A DNA stretch of 42,862 nucleotides. Source: an uncultured Clostridia bacterium (GTDB lineage Bacteria; Bacillota; Clostridia; Christensenellales; UBA1242). The notes under the pieces are model-generated. The model saw only the letters and a program-made list of their open reading frames with translations, was not told the DNA's origin and did no database searches. Location: positions 1-42,862 of the forward strand of contig CALATF010000041.1 of the NCBI GenBank assembly GCA_937891595.1, given 5' to 3'. The position numbers and the translations under genes were made by a program. Shown here in pieces: positions 24,342 through 34,900 of the stretch (its first letter is position 1; each line of letters starts with the position of its first letter).

Positions 24342-25046
24342 ATGGAAGAAAAATTTTTCAATTATACTCCTATAACTAAAAAGAAAAAACGTTCTGTTGG
24401 TTTGATAGCAGTTGACGTTCTTTTTACTATTTATGTTTTAATAGCTTTATGTTATTTAGTTTTTTGTGCAATATTTATTAAAGCACAAGTCATAGGTACT
24501 TCAATGCAACCTACTTTTAATATCAATTTATCCTATTCAGAAGATGCGGAAGTTTCAAAATACAAAGATATTGTGTTTGCTAACAGGTTTAACAAAGGTA
24601 AAAATGGGGAAATAGTAATTGCAGAGATTAATGACTTGATTATAATAAAACGATTAATAGCAACCGAAGGTCAAACGCTTACACTTAAGTATGAAAGTGA
24701 TGGTTTTTATTATTTTTATTTAACCGAAGAGGAAGGTTCTTTGCCTAAAAAGTTAAATGAAAGTTATATAGGTAAGTTTAGGGAAAATATGGACTACGGT
24801 TATTTCCTTAGATTTTTAGATATTGAAGGAGTGCAAGAAGACGGGATGATAAGTGGCTCAAGTGCAAGCATTACTATTCCTAAAGGTCATGTATTTTTGT
24901 TAGGCGACAACAGGCAAACTAGTGAGGATAGTACATCTTTTGGTACTGTTAAAAAAGAAGTAATATTAGGAACTGTGCAATTTTACCATTACTATAATCA
25001 AAACTTTTTATCTTTTGTATGGCAACAACTATGCAGTATTTTTTAA
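24342..25046 (+). CDS. lepB: Signal peptidase I
   Basis: Membrane serine peptidase that removes signal peptides of secreted proteins. One membrane segment (about 19-45) follows the basic TKKKKRS. Box B has catalytic Ser54 in GTSMQPT, box D the general base Lys103 in IIKRLIA, and box E LLGDNRQTSEDSTSFG (187-202). All catalytic features are kept. 234 residues with a single N-terminal span is the Gram-positive form. AAAAGGT precedes the ATG. It would process the signal peptides of the two giant surface proteins downstream, an inference from co-presence. The stop falls inside a 17-bp hairpin shared with radC. Confidence 0.95.
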   Translation: MEEKFFNYTPITKKKKRSVGLIAVDVLFTIYVLIALCYLVFCAIFIKAQVIGTSMQPTFNINLSYSEDAEVSKYKDIVFANRFNKGKNGEIVIAEINDLIIIKRLIATEGQTLTLKYESDGFYYFYLTEEEGSLPKKLNESYIGKFRENMDYGYFLRFLDIEGVQEDGMISGSSASITIPKGHVFLLGDNRQTSEDSTSFGTVKKEVILGTVQFYHYYNQNFLSFVWQQLCSIF

Positions 25047-25092
25047 GAATATAACCGCTTTTTGAAAAAACTCATAAAGCGGTTATATTCTT
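25045..25092. terminator. 17-bp inverted repeat spanning both stop codons
   Basis: Perfect 17-bp stem (25045-25061 and 25076-25092, core ATAACCGCTTT / AAAGCGGTTAT) with a 14-base loop. It takes in the signal peptidase stop on the left and the radC stop on the right. No T-run follows at once, so it may act as a bidirectional terminator or transcript-end stabiliser. Confidence 0.8.
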
Positions 25093-25873
25093 ATTTATTC
25101 TTTTTTAATTCAAAACCTTTATCCAAAAGCATGTTCATTTTAAGGCTGTTAAATTTTTCTGTTTTTAATGGTGCGCCTAATAATTTATTTTCGAAGAAGC
25201 TAAAATATCCGTCTGGTGATAAAATTACGTGGTCACAAAGCCTTATTGATAAAGAGTCTAGTAAGTCACATAAAGTCATGGTAAAAGACCTATCTTCTTC
25301 AGATGGAATTGGTTTACCATTAGGGTGGGTGTGACAAAGAACAACAGTATGTGTTGGGTATTTTAAGATTTGTTGAATAAGTTCTCTATTATTAATATAA
25401 AGTTGAGTTATTGAGCCGGCTCCCATGTTTTTAAAACATAAAACATCGCCCTTTGTGCCTAGACAAATATAATAGAATTTTTCTACTGAACTAAAGTCTA
25501 CTACTTGTTTTAAAAAAGATATAATCTCGTTAGGAGTTTGCAACTTGCATTTATAATTAGCCTTACTGTTTTTATATATTTCAGGCAATTTTGAACAAAA
25601 ACTTAAAAAACTTGCAACAACTTCACCAACGCCTTTAATTTTCTTTAAGCTACTTTGTGGTGCTTCAAGAACATTAGTTAAACAGCCAAATTCATTAAGT
25701 AAATCATGAGCAAGTGGATTAACATCTTTTTGTGGCAAAACAAAAGAAAGCATAAGCTCAAGAATTTGATGTTCGGGCAACATTGTCGCGTCTGTGTTTT
25801 TAAATAAATTTCTTAACCGTTGTCTATGACCTTTATGAGTATTAGGTTTATTATTTTCTACTTTGTCTTTCAT
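25091..25873 (-). CDS. radC: RadC / JAB-domain protein
   Basis: 260-residue RadC family protein: N-terminal helix-hairpin-helix-like KKIKGVGEVVASFLS (77-91), C-terminal JAB metalloprotease-like domain with HTHPNGKPIPSEED (181-194; His181, His183, Ser191 and Asp194 form the JAMM pattern) and DHVILSPDGYFSF after it. Despite the name, no direct DNA-repair role is established for the family. A 24-residue tail follows the usual end. No good ribosome site was seen before the ATG, so an alternative start cannot be excluded. Convergent with signal peptidase I. Confidence 0.93.
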   Translation of the reverse strand: MKDKVENNKPNTHKGHRQRLRNLFKNTDATMLPEHQILELMLSFVLPQKDVNPLAHDLLNEFGCLTNVLEAPQSSLKKIKGVGEVVASFLSFCSKLPEIYKNSKANYKCKLQTPNEIISFLKQVVDFSSVEKFYYICLGTKGDVLCFKNMGAGSITQLYINNRELIQQILKYPTHTVVLCHTHPNGKPIPSEEDRSFTMTLCDLLDSLSIRLCDHVILSPDGYFSFFENKLLGAPLKTEKFNSLKMNMLLDKGFELKKNK

Positions 25874-25994
25874 TGTAGAAAGAATTATATCATATTTAGA
25901 AATTTAGTGGCAATAAATTGACAAAAAAAATTATATTATTAAAATTATAGGGTAATATCTTATAAAAAGATGTTTCGTAAAAGGATTTTTATTT

Positions 25995-26858
25995 ATGAAA
26001 GTTAAAATTACTTCAGATAGTACTTTAGACTTAACCCCAGAGTTAATTCAAAAGTACAATATAGGGGTTATTCCTCTCGCAGTTAATCTTGGAGATAAAA
26101 CATATTATGATGGTGTAGATATTAAGCCAGATGATATTTATAAATATTTTGATGAAACAGGAGAACTTCCAAAAACAGGAGCTAGAAGCCCTGAAGATTT
26201 TAAAGAATTTTTTCAAAAATTTATAGACGAAGGTTACGAAATTGTTCATATAGGTATAGGAGCTGATTTGTCTTGTTGTTTTAACAACGTTAATATAGCT
26301 AACCAAGACCTTAAGGGAGTTTATCCAGTAAACTCAGCAACATTATCTTCAGGTGTTGGGCTTTTGGTTTTGTATGCTTGCGAACTTGCAAAAACAGGAA
26401 AATATTCAGCTAAAGAAATTGCTGAAAAAGTTTCAAAAAGGACAGAACATAATCAATCTTCTTTTATTATTGAAAAACTTAAATTCTTGCACAAAGGTGG
26501 CAGGTGTAGTATGCTAAGCGTTCTTGGTGCAAATATTTTAAGAATTAAACCTTGTATTCAAGTTGTTGATGGCAAAAACTCTGTTACTAGAAAATATATG
26601 GGTAATATGATTTCTTGTGTTAAAAAATATTGTGAAGATACTCTTAAAATATATAACAATCCTGACCATACAAGAGTTATGATTACTTATTCAACTGCAA
26701 CACCTGAAATGGTAGAAACAGCTAAACAAGTTTTAAACTATTATGGTAAATTTAAAGAAATTTTAGTTACACAAGCAGGTAGTGTAATTAATTCTCATTG
26801 TGGTAAAAATACTTTAGGTATTCTTTATTTAAATGATGGAGATGAAGGACATTTTTAA
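25995..26858 (+). CDS. DegV family fatty-acid-binding protein
   Basis: 287-residue DegV (FakB-type) protein; members bind a fatty acid and present it to a kinase (FakA) for phosphorylation. Seen: SDSTLDL at 7-13, the conserved DGVDIKPDDIY, an S-P motif ARSPEDF, HIGIGADLS, and the C-terminal SVINSHCGKNTLGI. No FakA homologue is nearby. AAAGGA precedes the ATG by about 11 bases. Monocistronic, closed by a strong hairpin. The link to the PlsC-type gene at 21058 (both lipid-related) is only suggestive. Confidence 0.93.
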   Translation: MKVKITSDSTLDLTPELIQKYNIGVIPLAVNLGDKTYYDGVDIKPDDIYKYFDETGELPKTGARSPEDFKEFFQKFIDEGYEIVHIGIGADLSCCFNNVNIANQDLKGVYPVNSATLSSGVGLLVLYACELAKTGKYSAKEIAEKVSKRTEHNQSSFIIEKLKFLHKGGRCSMLSVLGANILRIKPCIQVVDGKNSVTRKYMGNMISCVKKYCEDTLKIYNNPDHTRVMITYSTATPEMVETAKQVLNYYGKFKEILVTQAGSVINSHCGKNTLGILYLNDGDEGHF

Positions 26859-26862
26859 TAAT

Positions 26863-26889
26863 AAAAAAGACCCAAAAGGGTCTTTTTTA
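26863..26889 (+). terminator. Terminator of degV
   Basis: Stem AAAAAAGACCC / GGGTCTTTTTT with an AAAA loop, T-run to 26888. Confidence 0.9.
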
Positions 26890-26967
26890 TCTATTTGTAA
26901 AATAAATAATTTCATAAATTTTTAAAAGTCAGTATTTTTTAATAAACAAGAAGAGGCAGGGTACAAA

Positions 26968-27324
26968 ATGTTATATAGTTATGCTATGGGTGTAAATTCT
27001 TCAATATATAATTTAGAAAAATATGGGTTTGTAATAGAAAGAGACAACAATAATTTTAAGGTGACCTTTCCAGAAAACAAAAAAGAAATTTGGGAAGAAT
27101 ATATAAAAACTCAACTAAAACAAGGGTTCTGGAATGATTATATTTCTGAAAATAACCAATCAACTTTTATTTTTCATTTAGAAAATGGATTTAAAAAATA
27201 TGAAGTTGATGATTTTAAAAATGATGAAGTTCTTTCTTTATGTGAAAAATTATGTTGTTGTAAATTTGATTCATTAGAAAAGATGTTTAAGGATAATAAA
27301 TTTTACAAAACAATTTTATGTTAG
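26968..27324 (+). CDS. Small hypothetical protein
   Basis: 118 residues. No family recognised with certainty, though its start (Met-x-Tyr-Ser-x-Ala/Phe-Gly then YNLEKYGFVIERDNNNFKV) looks like a conserved hypothetical of Clostridia. Soluble, mixed charge, one Cys cluster (LCEKLCCCKF, about 91-100). No signal peptide. AGGCAGGG lies upstream of the ATG. Its TAG overlaps the Smr gene's stop by 4 bases (TTAG), so the two genes converge with no terminator between them. Confidence 0.75.
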   Translation: MLYSYAMGVNSSIYNLEKYGFVIERDNNNFKVTFPENKKEIWEEYIKTQLKQGFWNDYISENNQSTFIFHLENGFKKYEVDDFKNDEVLSLCEKLCCCKFDSLEKMFKDNKFYKTILC

Positions 27325-27692
27325 TTATTTAAAAATATTAAAGTTATTCCTGGGTTTTGATTTTGCAAATCGCTTTCAAGAATAAGTTGAGGATATAGTT
27401 TTGTGTAATAACTATATTCTTTTTTTAAAGGTGTAAATTTTTCATTTTGTATAAAATATTTGACCTTATTTTGCTTAACAAGGTTTTGTAAACATAGCGA
27501 TAGTTCTTGCTTGATTTTACCGCCTGTACCTGAAGATCCGTAACCATGAATAACTTTCAAAACTTTAATTTGGCTTTGCAAGTTTAAAACATCTATTTCT
27601 GTTAATACTTTAGCTATAGCTTGGTCACAAGCTAAACTATCTTTTTCAATATTTAAAGTTTGTATCATACTTTTTAGGTTAATAAAAAACAT
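27321..27692 (-). CDS. Small Smr-domain protein
   Basis: 123 residues with an Smr (small MutS-related) core: LKVIHGYGSSGTGGKIKQEL, where IHGYGSSGTGG (48-58) matches the IHGxGxG loop of the domain. Smr domains bind or nick DNA/RNA. The usual second motif (LRxxL) is weaker here. The start is uncertain: Met1 at 27692 and Met9 at 27668 are both possible and neither has a clear ribosome site. Convergent with the small hypothetical, 4-base stop overlap. Neighbour of the HU gene. Confidence 0.75.
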   Translation of the reverse strand: MFFINLKSMIQTLNIEKDSLACDQAIAKVLTEIDVLNLQSQIKVLKVIHGYGSSGTGGKIKQELSLCLQNLVKQNKVKYFIQNEKFTPLKKEYSYYTKLYPQLILESDLQNQNPGITLIFLNN

Positions 27693-27731
27693 AAAAAAGT
27701 CAATAAAAATTGATAAAATGCTTTAATTTAG

Positions 27732-27760
27732 TAGCAAGTATGGATTTTTTATGCTATAAT
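27732..27760 (+). promoter_or_regulatory. Promoter of HU gene
   Basis: Consensus TATAAT (27755-27760) preceded by TGC (extended -10). The -35 TAGCAA (27732-27737) is weak, as allowed with an extended -10. Confidence 0.65.
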
Positions 27761-27809
27761 GCACCTATCCAGTATGGAAAACTAATAAAAGAAAAAAGGA
27801 GAAATATTT

Positions 27810-28082
27810 ATGAACAAAGGAGATCTTATAAGCGCTATTGCTACAAAAGCAGGTTTTACACTTAAAGATGCTGATGAAGTATACAAAGCATTTGTTGAAA
27901 CTATTGCAGAAGCATTAAAGGCAGGAGATAGCGTTGCTTTAGCTGGTTTTGGTACTTTCAAAGTTAAAGAAAAAGAAGCAAGAACAGGTATAAACCCTCA
28001 AACAAAACAACAAATTACAATCCCAGCAACTAAAGCTCCAAGTTTCAAATTTGGTAAAAGCTTTAAAGACCTTATTAAATAA
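27810..28082 (+). CDS. hup: HU family DNA-binding protein
   Basis: 90-residue nucleoid protein with a full HU layout: MNKGDLISAIA start, helix-turn region to about residue 45, LAGFGTFKVKEK (43-54), the DNA-binding arm with RTGINPQTKQQITIP (58-72, usually RxGRNPQTGE), and the C-terminal KAPSFKFGKSFKDLIK. Binds and bends DNA as a dimer. Strong AAAGGAG site and strong promoter fit high expression. Terminator directly after. Confidence 0.97.
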   Translation: MNKGDLISAIATKAGFTLKDADEVYKAFVETIAEALKAGDSVALAGFGTFKVKEKEARTGINPQTKQQITIPATKAPSFKFGKSFKDLIK

Positions 28083-28120
28083 TTGTTTATAATTTTTCAA
28101 TTTTTAAGGGGAAAAATGTA

Positions 28121-28156
28121 GATAGCATGTGATTTAACGTGCTATCTTTTTTTTTT
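28121..28156 (+). terminator. Terminator of HU gene
   Basis: 10-bp stem GATAGCATGT / ACGTGCTATC with one G-T pair (28121-28130 and 28137-28146), loop GATTTA, ten-T run. Confidence 0.92.
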
Positions 28157-28748
28157 ATTTTTTATACTTTTTATATCAAAAAAATAATCCAAAAAAATTT
28201 CTAAAATAAGCAAAAAAAATAATATAAAAAACATTTAAAATTTTTTAAAATTTATAACATTAAAATTGTTGAATTTAATATAAAAACTTTTCTAAAAAAC
28301 GGAAGTTAAATTCAAGATAGTTTTAAATAGTTTTTTTTCGTAATTTTATTTTAAAAACATTTTTAATTAAGTATGTAATATTTTATTTTAGTAAACTTAT
28401 TTTTTAAAACTTGAACTTAAAAAATGTCTAATCTTGTTTATTTAAGCCATATATATGTTTGTCCGTATGGTCGTTTAAATAAAAAGCATATATAGGTAAA
28501 TGTTGCTTTTTTATTGTCTTAAAATTTTAAATATATAATTAAAATTAAAAATTTTAAATGATATTAATGAATAATATTTTTTTTGAAAAAGTTTTAAAAT
28601 TTACAAATAAATACAAAAGATTTTTTTGTTAAAAATAATCGTAAATTAGTAGTAAAAATATCATTAAAAAAATAATAAAAAATGATAAAAAAAATAATAA
28701 AAAATTTGAATAAATATAGTGTAAAATATTTGGTATTTTGTGTAAATT
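28157..28748 (+). other. Very AT-rich spacer before giant surface protein
   Basis: Long non-coding stretch with no gene seen on either strand. A small GC-richer island at 28448-28470 lies inside a pair of mutually exclusive stem-loops (see next entry). Confidence 0.6.
28448..28511 (+). promoter_or_regulatory. Possible competing hairpins (attenuator-like or small RNA end)
   Basis: AAAAAGCA / TGCTTTTT (28481-28488 and 28504-28511) is a terminator-like hairpin with a T-run. Part of its 5' side can instead pair upstream: CC(A)TATATATG (28448-28458) with CATATATAGG (28487-28496). CCATA / TATGG (28448-28452, 28466-28470) is a third option. AT-rich, so chance pairing is a real possibility. Confidence 0.3.
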
Positions 28749-28777
28749 ATAGTAAAATATTTTTATATTTATATAAT
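28749..28777 (+). promoter_or_regulatory. Promoter of giant surface protein gene
   Basis: Consensus TATAAT (28772-28777) with a poor -35 (ATAGTA, 28749-28754). The predicted start is near 28784, giving a leader of about 118 bases. Confidence 0.5.
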
Positions 28778-28779
28778 AA

Positions 28780-28837
28780 CGCGCACATGTATACGCACGT
28801 GCGAGATTTTTAGAAAAATACCGTTTTCAATACAATC
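28780..28837 (+). promoter_or_regulatory. Leader element shared with the second surface-protein gene
   Basis: CGTGCG (28798-28803), three bases, TTTTTAG (28807-28813), 16 bases, ATACAATC (28830-28837). The same ordered parts occur at 41202-41233. CGCAC (28782-28786) can pair with GTGCG (28799-28803). It is the only GC-rich patch in the spacer. Confidence 0.5.
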
Positions 28838-28901
28838 AAACAATTTACGAATTGCACTAATATTTTCTTTGCTAAGTGGAAAAATAAAGGAGAGAAACAT
28901 T

Positions 28902-31900
28902 ATGAAAAAAATTAAGTGGAGTGTAAACAAAATAATCAGCTTCTTGCTTTTGTCTAGCTGTGTGTTAGTTGGATTGATTGCTGGCGTTTTTAGTTTTAAA
29001 AACGCTAATGTTTCTTCGCAAAATGGAACTTCAATAGAACAAATTGAAAGTAACCTAAAGCAAAATTATTTATCAAAAGGAGAAATGTTTTTAGCTCCTT
29101 CAAAAAGGGACGTGGTTGTTTATCATTATAACGGTGAATGGAGCGAAATCTCTAGCAATGAAGAAACTTTCAAAAACACGGTTGTTTATTTTAAATCAGT
29201 ACCAGATAAAGGGCAGGATATTACTTCTCAACTTAAAGATTTTTATGTATTAGATGTTCAAGGGAATGCTGTAAGTGGCAACTTTTACGCAGGGGAAACT
29301 AGAACTACAAATGGTACTAATATTATAGATGTTAATTTTATTCCTAAAAATACCCTTGCCTATTCAGAAGAAAGTTTTTCTGTAGCTTACTCATGCTTAT
29401 ATGATGAACTTTATTTTTATGAAAACTTATTTTATTCTGATGTAAATCATACTGTTAGTGTTGCTCTTGATAATAATGCTCAAAACTTAGCTAGTGGCGG
29501 TACTATTTACATAGTAAAAGGCACATGGGGTATAAATAAAACCTATAATAGAATTTTTACTATTAAAGCTTATAGTGGTTTTACCGGAACTTTAATTAAT
29601 GTAAATGGCTCAGTAAATTTATCAAACATTACAATAGATGGGCAAGGTTCTAATGCTACTTTAATAAATATTCCTTCTTCAAAAACTTTAAATTTAACAA
29701 ATGTAATTATACAAAACAATAATGGAATAGCTATTAACAACGCAGGAACTGTGAATTTAAAAGAAACTACAATTAAAAATATTTCAGTCTCAAATAAAAG
29801 CCCTATTGTGTTAAGCTCTGGTTCTACTTTGAATATAGGGGATTCCGATGCAACAGAAAATGATTGTACCTTAACAAATTTGTCTGGTATAGACGGTGGG
29901 GCAATATATTCTTCGGGAGCGATTTTAAATATAGTAAATTCTACTATTTCAAATTGTAGTGCAAGTGGTCAAGGTGGAGCTATATATTATGCAAACAACA
30001 ATGCAGGTAATAAATTTATAATAAAAGATAGCACTATTGAAAATTGTAAAGCATCACAAGCCGGAGCTATTTTTTTAAATAATGCAAGATTGCATTTAAC
30101 TTCAAATAAAAATAGAACTTCAATTATTAATAACATTACTGCTGATTCTAGTGACAAGCATGCCGACATTGAAGTTCGTGGTGATAATAGTGTTGTTTAT
30201 TTATCTGGAGATTTGAATATAGAGTCTTCAATAGGTATTTTAGTTAATCAAACTATATGGGGTGATACAAGCCCTTTACAATTAATAGATTATCTTAATA
30301 CAAATACCTTGCTTTCAAGTGATTCAAAAATAAATGTAAAAATAATAAACCCAGAAAGAAATTTATTAAATAAAAGTGCTTTGGTAAGTTGTTCAGAGTG
30401 GGTATCTGGTTATAGTTCGTCTATGCCTGAAATTAATTCAAGATTACAAAAAGTTGTTAAACTTGTAAATAAAAGTATTACATATAAGTTAAGAACTACA
30501 GACGATTTTGCAGGTCTTCGCCTTGGTTGGTTTGATAGTAACTCTACAATTTATTTTGACCCAGCTAATGGAAGTGATGCTAGCCTAGGTGACACTTCAG
30601 CAACTGCAGTAAAATCGTGGGACAAAGTTTTACGTTCTACAAATGCTAATATTACAGTAAAATTGCTTTCAACTTGGTATATATCAAATGAAATATCTTC
30701 ATTAGATGGTACAAATTTTGGTTCAGATACTTCTGAAAAAGGCAATCCAAGTGAACTACCTAAAAAAATAGCAAAAATTGTTCGTCAAGGTTTTAATGAA
30801 CATATGTTAAATGTTACAAAAGACTTAACGTTAACAAATATTGTATTAGATGGTAATAATATTTCTACAAAAGCTTCAATTTTATTTTCTGAATCTTCAG
30901 CAAGCATTACAATAAATTTAGGAACGGAATTTATCAATAATAAATTATCTTCAAAAGATGTTCTTGCTGGTTCTGCAATACATATTTACAATGACAATGC
31001 TTCTTTAACAATTAACTCGGGCACATATTTTAACAATACTGCTAGCGAAACTAAAAACTTTGAAATTTATGCTGTTGCAAAAAAAATAATAGCAACTGGT
31101 CTTAATTTAAATGAATCAAATTATGGTTCAGCTTATTTAGTTTCTAAGGGAAGCAAGGGGCTTATTTCAAATTCTGAATTTATAAATTCAAAAGTTGGTT
31201 TAGTTGTTGAAAATGCTGATGTTAAAAATATTACAATTAAGAATAGAAATCAAGATGATGATAATTTTGGCTTAATTTTATCTGGAACATCTACTATATA
31301 TGTAGAAGATAGTCAAATATCTAGTTCAGGAACAGCATTTAGTAGTTTAAATGAAGAAACTTCAACTTTAGATATAACAGATACTATTTTGCAAAATAAT
31401 AAACGTCTTGTTGCCGGTAATAGCTTTAATGCAGGGCTAGAAGCTAAATTAATTATAAATTTAAATCAAAATTTAACTATTAACAGTGCAACTAGCAGAC
31501 AAATACACACAACTGGTTCAATTACTTCAAGTGGTGTTATAACAATTAGTAACTGCTCGGGTGGAGTTAGTGGGACATTTGGTATTATTACTGCAGGCAG
31601 TTTAAATTTTACCGGAACGGTAACAGCTCAAAACAATTCAACACGTCCTTTAAGTGCTACTGGAAATGTAACAATAGGTAATGGAAATTTTGTTTATAAT
31701 CATCATTCTCTTGGTGAAGGCGGAGCAATTTATTCAGGTGGAAAAGTAACTATTACTAACGGTAATTTTTATAACAACTCTGCTTCTGGCAATGGTGGAG
31801 CTATTAGCTCAGCTGGCGCTACTACAATAACAAAAGGAAATTTTTATAACAATACATCTTTAGTTAGCGGCGGGGCGATATATTCAGGAAGTGTTGATAT

Positions 31901-34900
31901 AACTTCTGGAAATTTTTATTACAACATAGCAAAAAATGGAGGTGCTATTTACACTTCTGGTTTGAAGCCAGGTTCAACAAATTTTAAAAATAATCATGCA
32001 ACTGAAAATGGTGGCGCAGTATATATAAATTATGCAACAACAATTCAATTTTTAAATTCTGCAAACTATGAAAATAATTTTGCAACAAATGGTGGTTTTT
32101 TATATGCAAAAAATATTCTTGATAGCACCCCTATAAATATTGTTTTAAGCTCAAACTCTATTTACACAAATAACGTTGCTACATCTGGTAATGGTGGTGT
32201 AATTTGTGGAGATTCATATACTTCAATTTCAATTAGTAGTGGAACGTTTACTAAAAATAATGCAAATGGTAATGGTGGAGTTATAAGTACAGCCAAAGAT
32301 GTTAGCATAACTAGCGGAACTTTCTATTCAAACAAAGCTACAAGTCATGGTGGTGTTATATATGCAAACGCAATTAGCATAACAGGTGGTTCTTTTGGTG
32401 ATGCAACAAATGGGGGAAACACAGCAGCTTATGGTGCGGTAACAAGTTCTGTTGTTTCAACAACAATAACAGGAAGTTCATTTATAAAAAACAAAGCCTC
32501 TACAGATGGTGGTGTAGCCTACGGCGGAAAAGGGTCAATTACTGTAAGCAATTCTACTTTTAGCAACAATCAAGCAGCTAATGGTGGTGTTTTATATGTT
32601 CAATTAGATTCAACATCTGGCTCAATACAAGTTTTAAGCGGGACATTTAATAATAATAAAGCCACAAATAAGGGTGGTGTAATATATGGTTATCAGGTAG
32701 ATATTGATGGCGGAATTTATATTCAAAATGTTTCTTCCGCTGAAAACAGTGGAGCTGGTGAAGGCGGGGTAATTTATGTATCTTATAATTTAGATGTTGA
32801 CGGAACTTCTACTTATTTTGGAACAAATTCAAGTAGTGAGCAAAAAGGAAATTATGCATCAAAAGGCGGGGCTATATATTCTTTAGGCGCAACAACGATT
32901 GATGGTGCAACATTTAAATATAACAAAGCTACTAATGGCGGAGCTATATATTTTGCAAGCACAGGGTTTGATTTAACTATAGGTAGTGGAACTTATGAAA
33001 ATAACCAAGCTTCTTCAAGTGGCGGAGTTGTATATAACTCTAGTAAATCGGCAACATTAAAAGGAACCTATAAATATAATAAAGCAGTAGATGGTGGTGT
33101 GGCTTATGGAAATTCTTCCTCAACTACTATAATATTGCAAGCTGGTACATATATGAACAACCACGCAACAACAAGAGGCGGTGTTGTATATACGGTAGGG
33201 AATATAGAGGTTAGTGGATCTCCAACGGTTGATACAAATAAAGCTCCAAATGGCGGTGCGATATTTGTAAATTCATCTTCGGCCACAGTTTCTTTAAAAA
33301 ACGGTACATTTAAAAACAATTATGCTACAACTTCAGGCTCTGTTATTCAAGCTGAAAATTGCACAGTTACTTTTGGTACTGCAAGTAAACTTTCAATAGA
33401 AGATAATAATAAAATAGGTAGCTCTGCAAAAACTTCTGCTAATGTAAGGGTAAAGATTGCTATAATAGGTTCTTATGCAAGTATTTTAGCTTCGCTTGGT
33501 GTTCCTGCTAGCGATACTTTGGCTAATGCTCCTTTACAATTTAATAGTTCAAATAGTAACTATATAAACATTAAATTAACTGGCAATGATGCAGTTGGAA
33601 AATATTTAGCTAAATCTTTGACCACAACTTCATATTATAGTTATAGGGAATCTGAGGATAAATGGTCGGGTAGTTGGTATACTGATGGACCAGATGTAAA
33701 TAACCATTCATTATGGAACACATATTCCGGTGGTTCAGGTAAAAGTGACAACCATTATACATACTGGGGAACAGATATTTTTGATGCTAATTTTTCTAGT
33801 TCTACAACTTCTACAAGTGCTGAAATCTTAGCGTATAATAAGGTATTTAATTATTCGCTTCTTGCAGGTTGTAGTGTTTCTGTTTCAAAAACAGCGAGAT
33901 CATCTTTGTTTGATTGTTACTGGGATAGAAAAGAAACATATTCTAATTATTATGTAAAATTAAATGCTACTGCAAGTAACGGTTCCGACACAACAGGAAC
34001 AGAACCTACATTTAATGCAGGTAATGGAACAACTTCACCAACAGCAGGTAACGCAACAAATATTACTATTAATACTCCAGTAAACCCTGAGAATATTATT
34101 GCTTGTGAAAATTTAATTTTAAACACTAGTGCTACAGGTGAAAGTTTAGGCTTAAGTAATGATAAAAAGAGTTATACTTTTGGTAGTTTAGAAGAAATTA
34201 AAAATTTTTTAGAGTTTGTAAATGTTTTGGATGTTAGATTTAATACTTTAAAAATTACTATTGCTCAAGATAATACTGTTCTTTCGGGGGTTAATTTTAA
34301 TTCTAAAGTACACGTTGTTTTAAATGGCAAAAGAGTTAATGTTGGTGCAAATGTAAGCAATATTATTTTTGATGGTACTGACGATAGTAGTGATGGTACT
34401 GGTGTTAGTGGTGTAGTAATAACAAGTAGTAGTAAGCTTACATTCACAAATTGTGAGTTTATTAATTTTACATCAAATGTTATTAGTGGTGCAAATGGCA
34501 ATATTGATTTTACAAATTGTAATATATATGGGAACAATAGTACAATACTTCAAAATGTAAATAATGTTACTTTCACAAACTGTTATGTTCAAACAAATGT
34601 TGCTGGTGCAATTAATATTGGAGTGTCTTACGAGGTATCTTTTAGTGGCGGAACTCTTAATTTGAGTGGTGCTCCAGCTGGAGGAACTGAAACAAATTAT
34701 GTTATAACCTGCAGTAAGTTTAATATGTCAAATGGAACTTTAATTATTAGCGGAAAAGTTATTAGTACTAACGCGGGAATGCATATTACTGGCGGAAATA
34801 TAATTAGCAATAATGCTGTTATTGATGGTAATGTTACTATAAATGGCACTGCTGATATTAATATTAGTGGTGATGCATTAACAGCAAATAAATTTACTTT

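Noticed and set aside
25918..25950. TTGACA before degV as a promoter
   Set aside because: A perfect -35 but no acceptable -10 at 16-19 bases; left out.
28869..28901. Upstream TTG start for the giant protein, adding 11 residues
   Set aside because: No ribosome binding site, whereas the ATG at 28902 follows AAAGGAGAG and opens directly into a signal peptide.
28930..28970. Lipobox-like LSSC in the giant protein's leader
   Set aside because: The hydrophobic core continues past the Cys for about 12 residues, so cleavage there is unlikely; read as an ordinary signal peptide or anchor.
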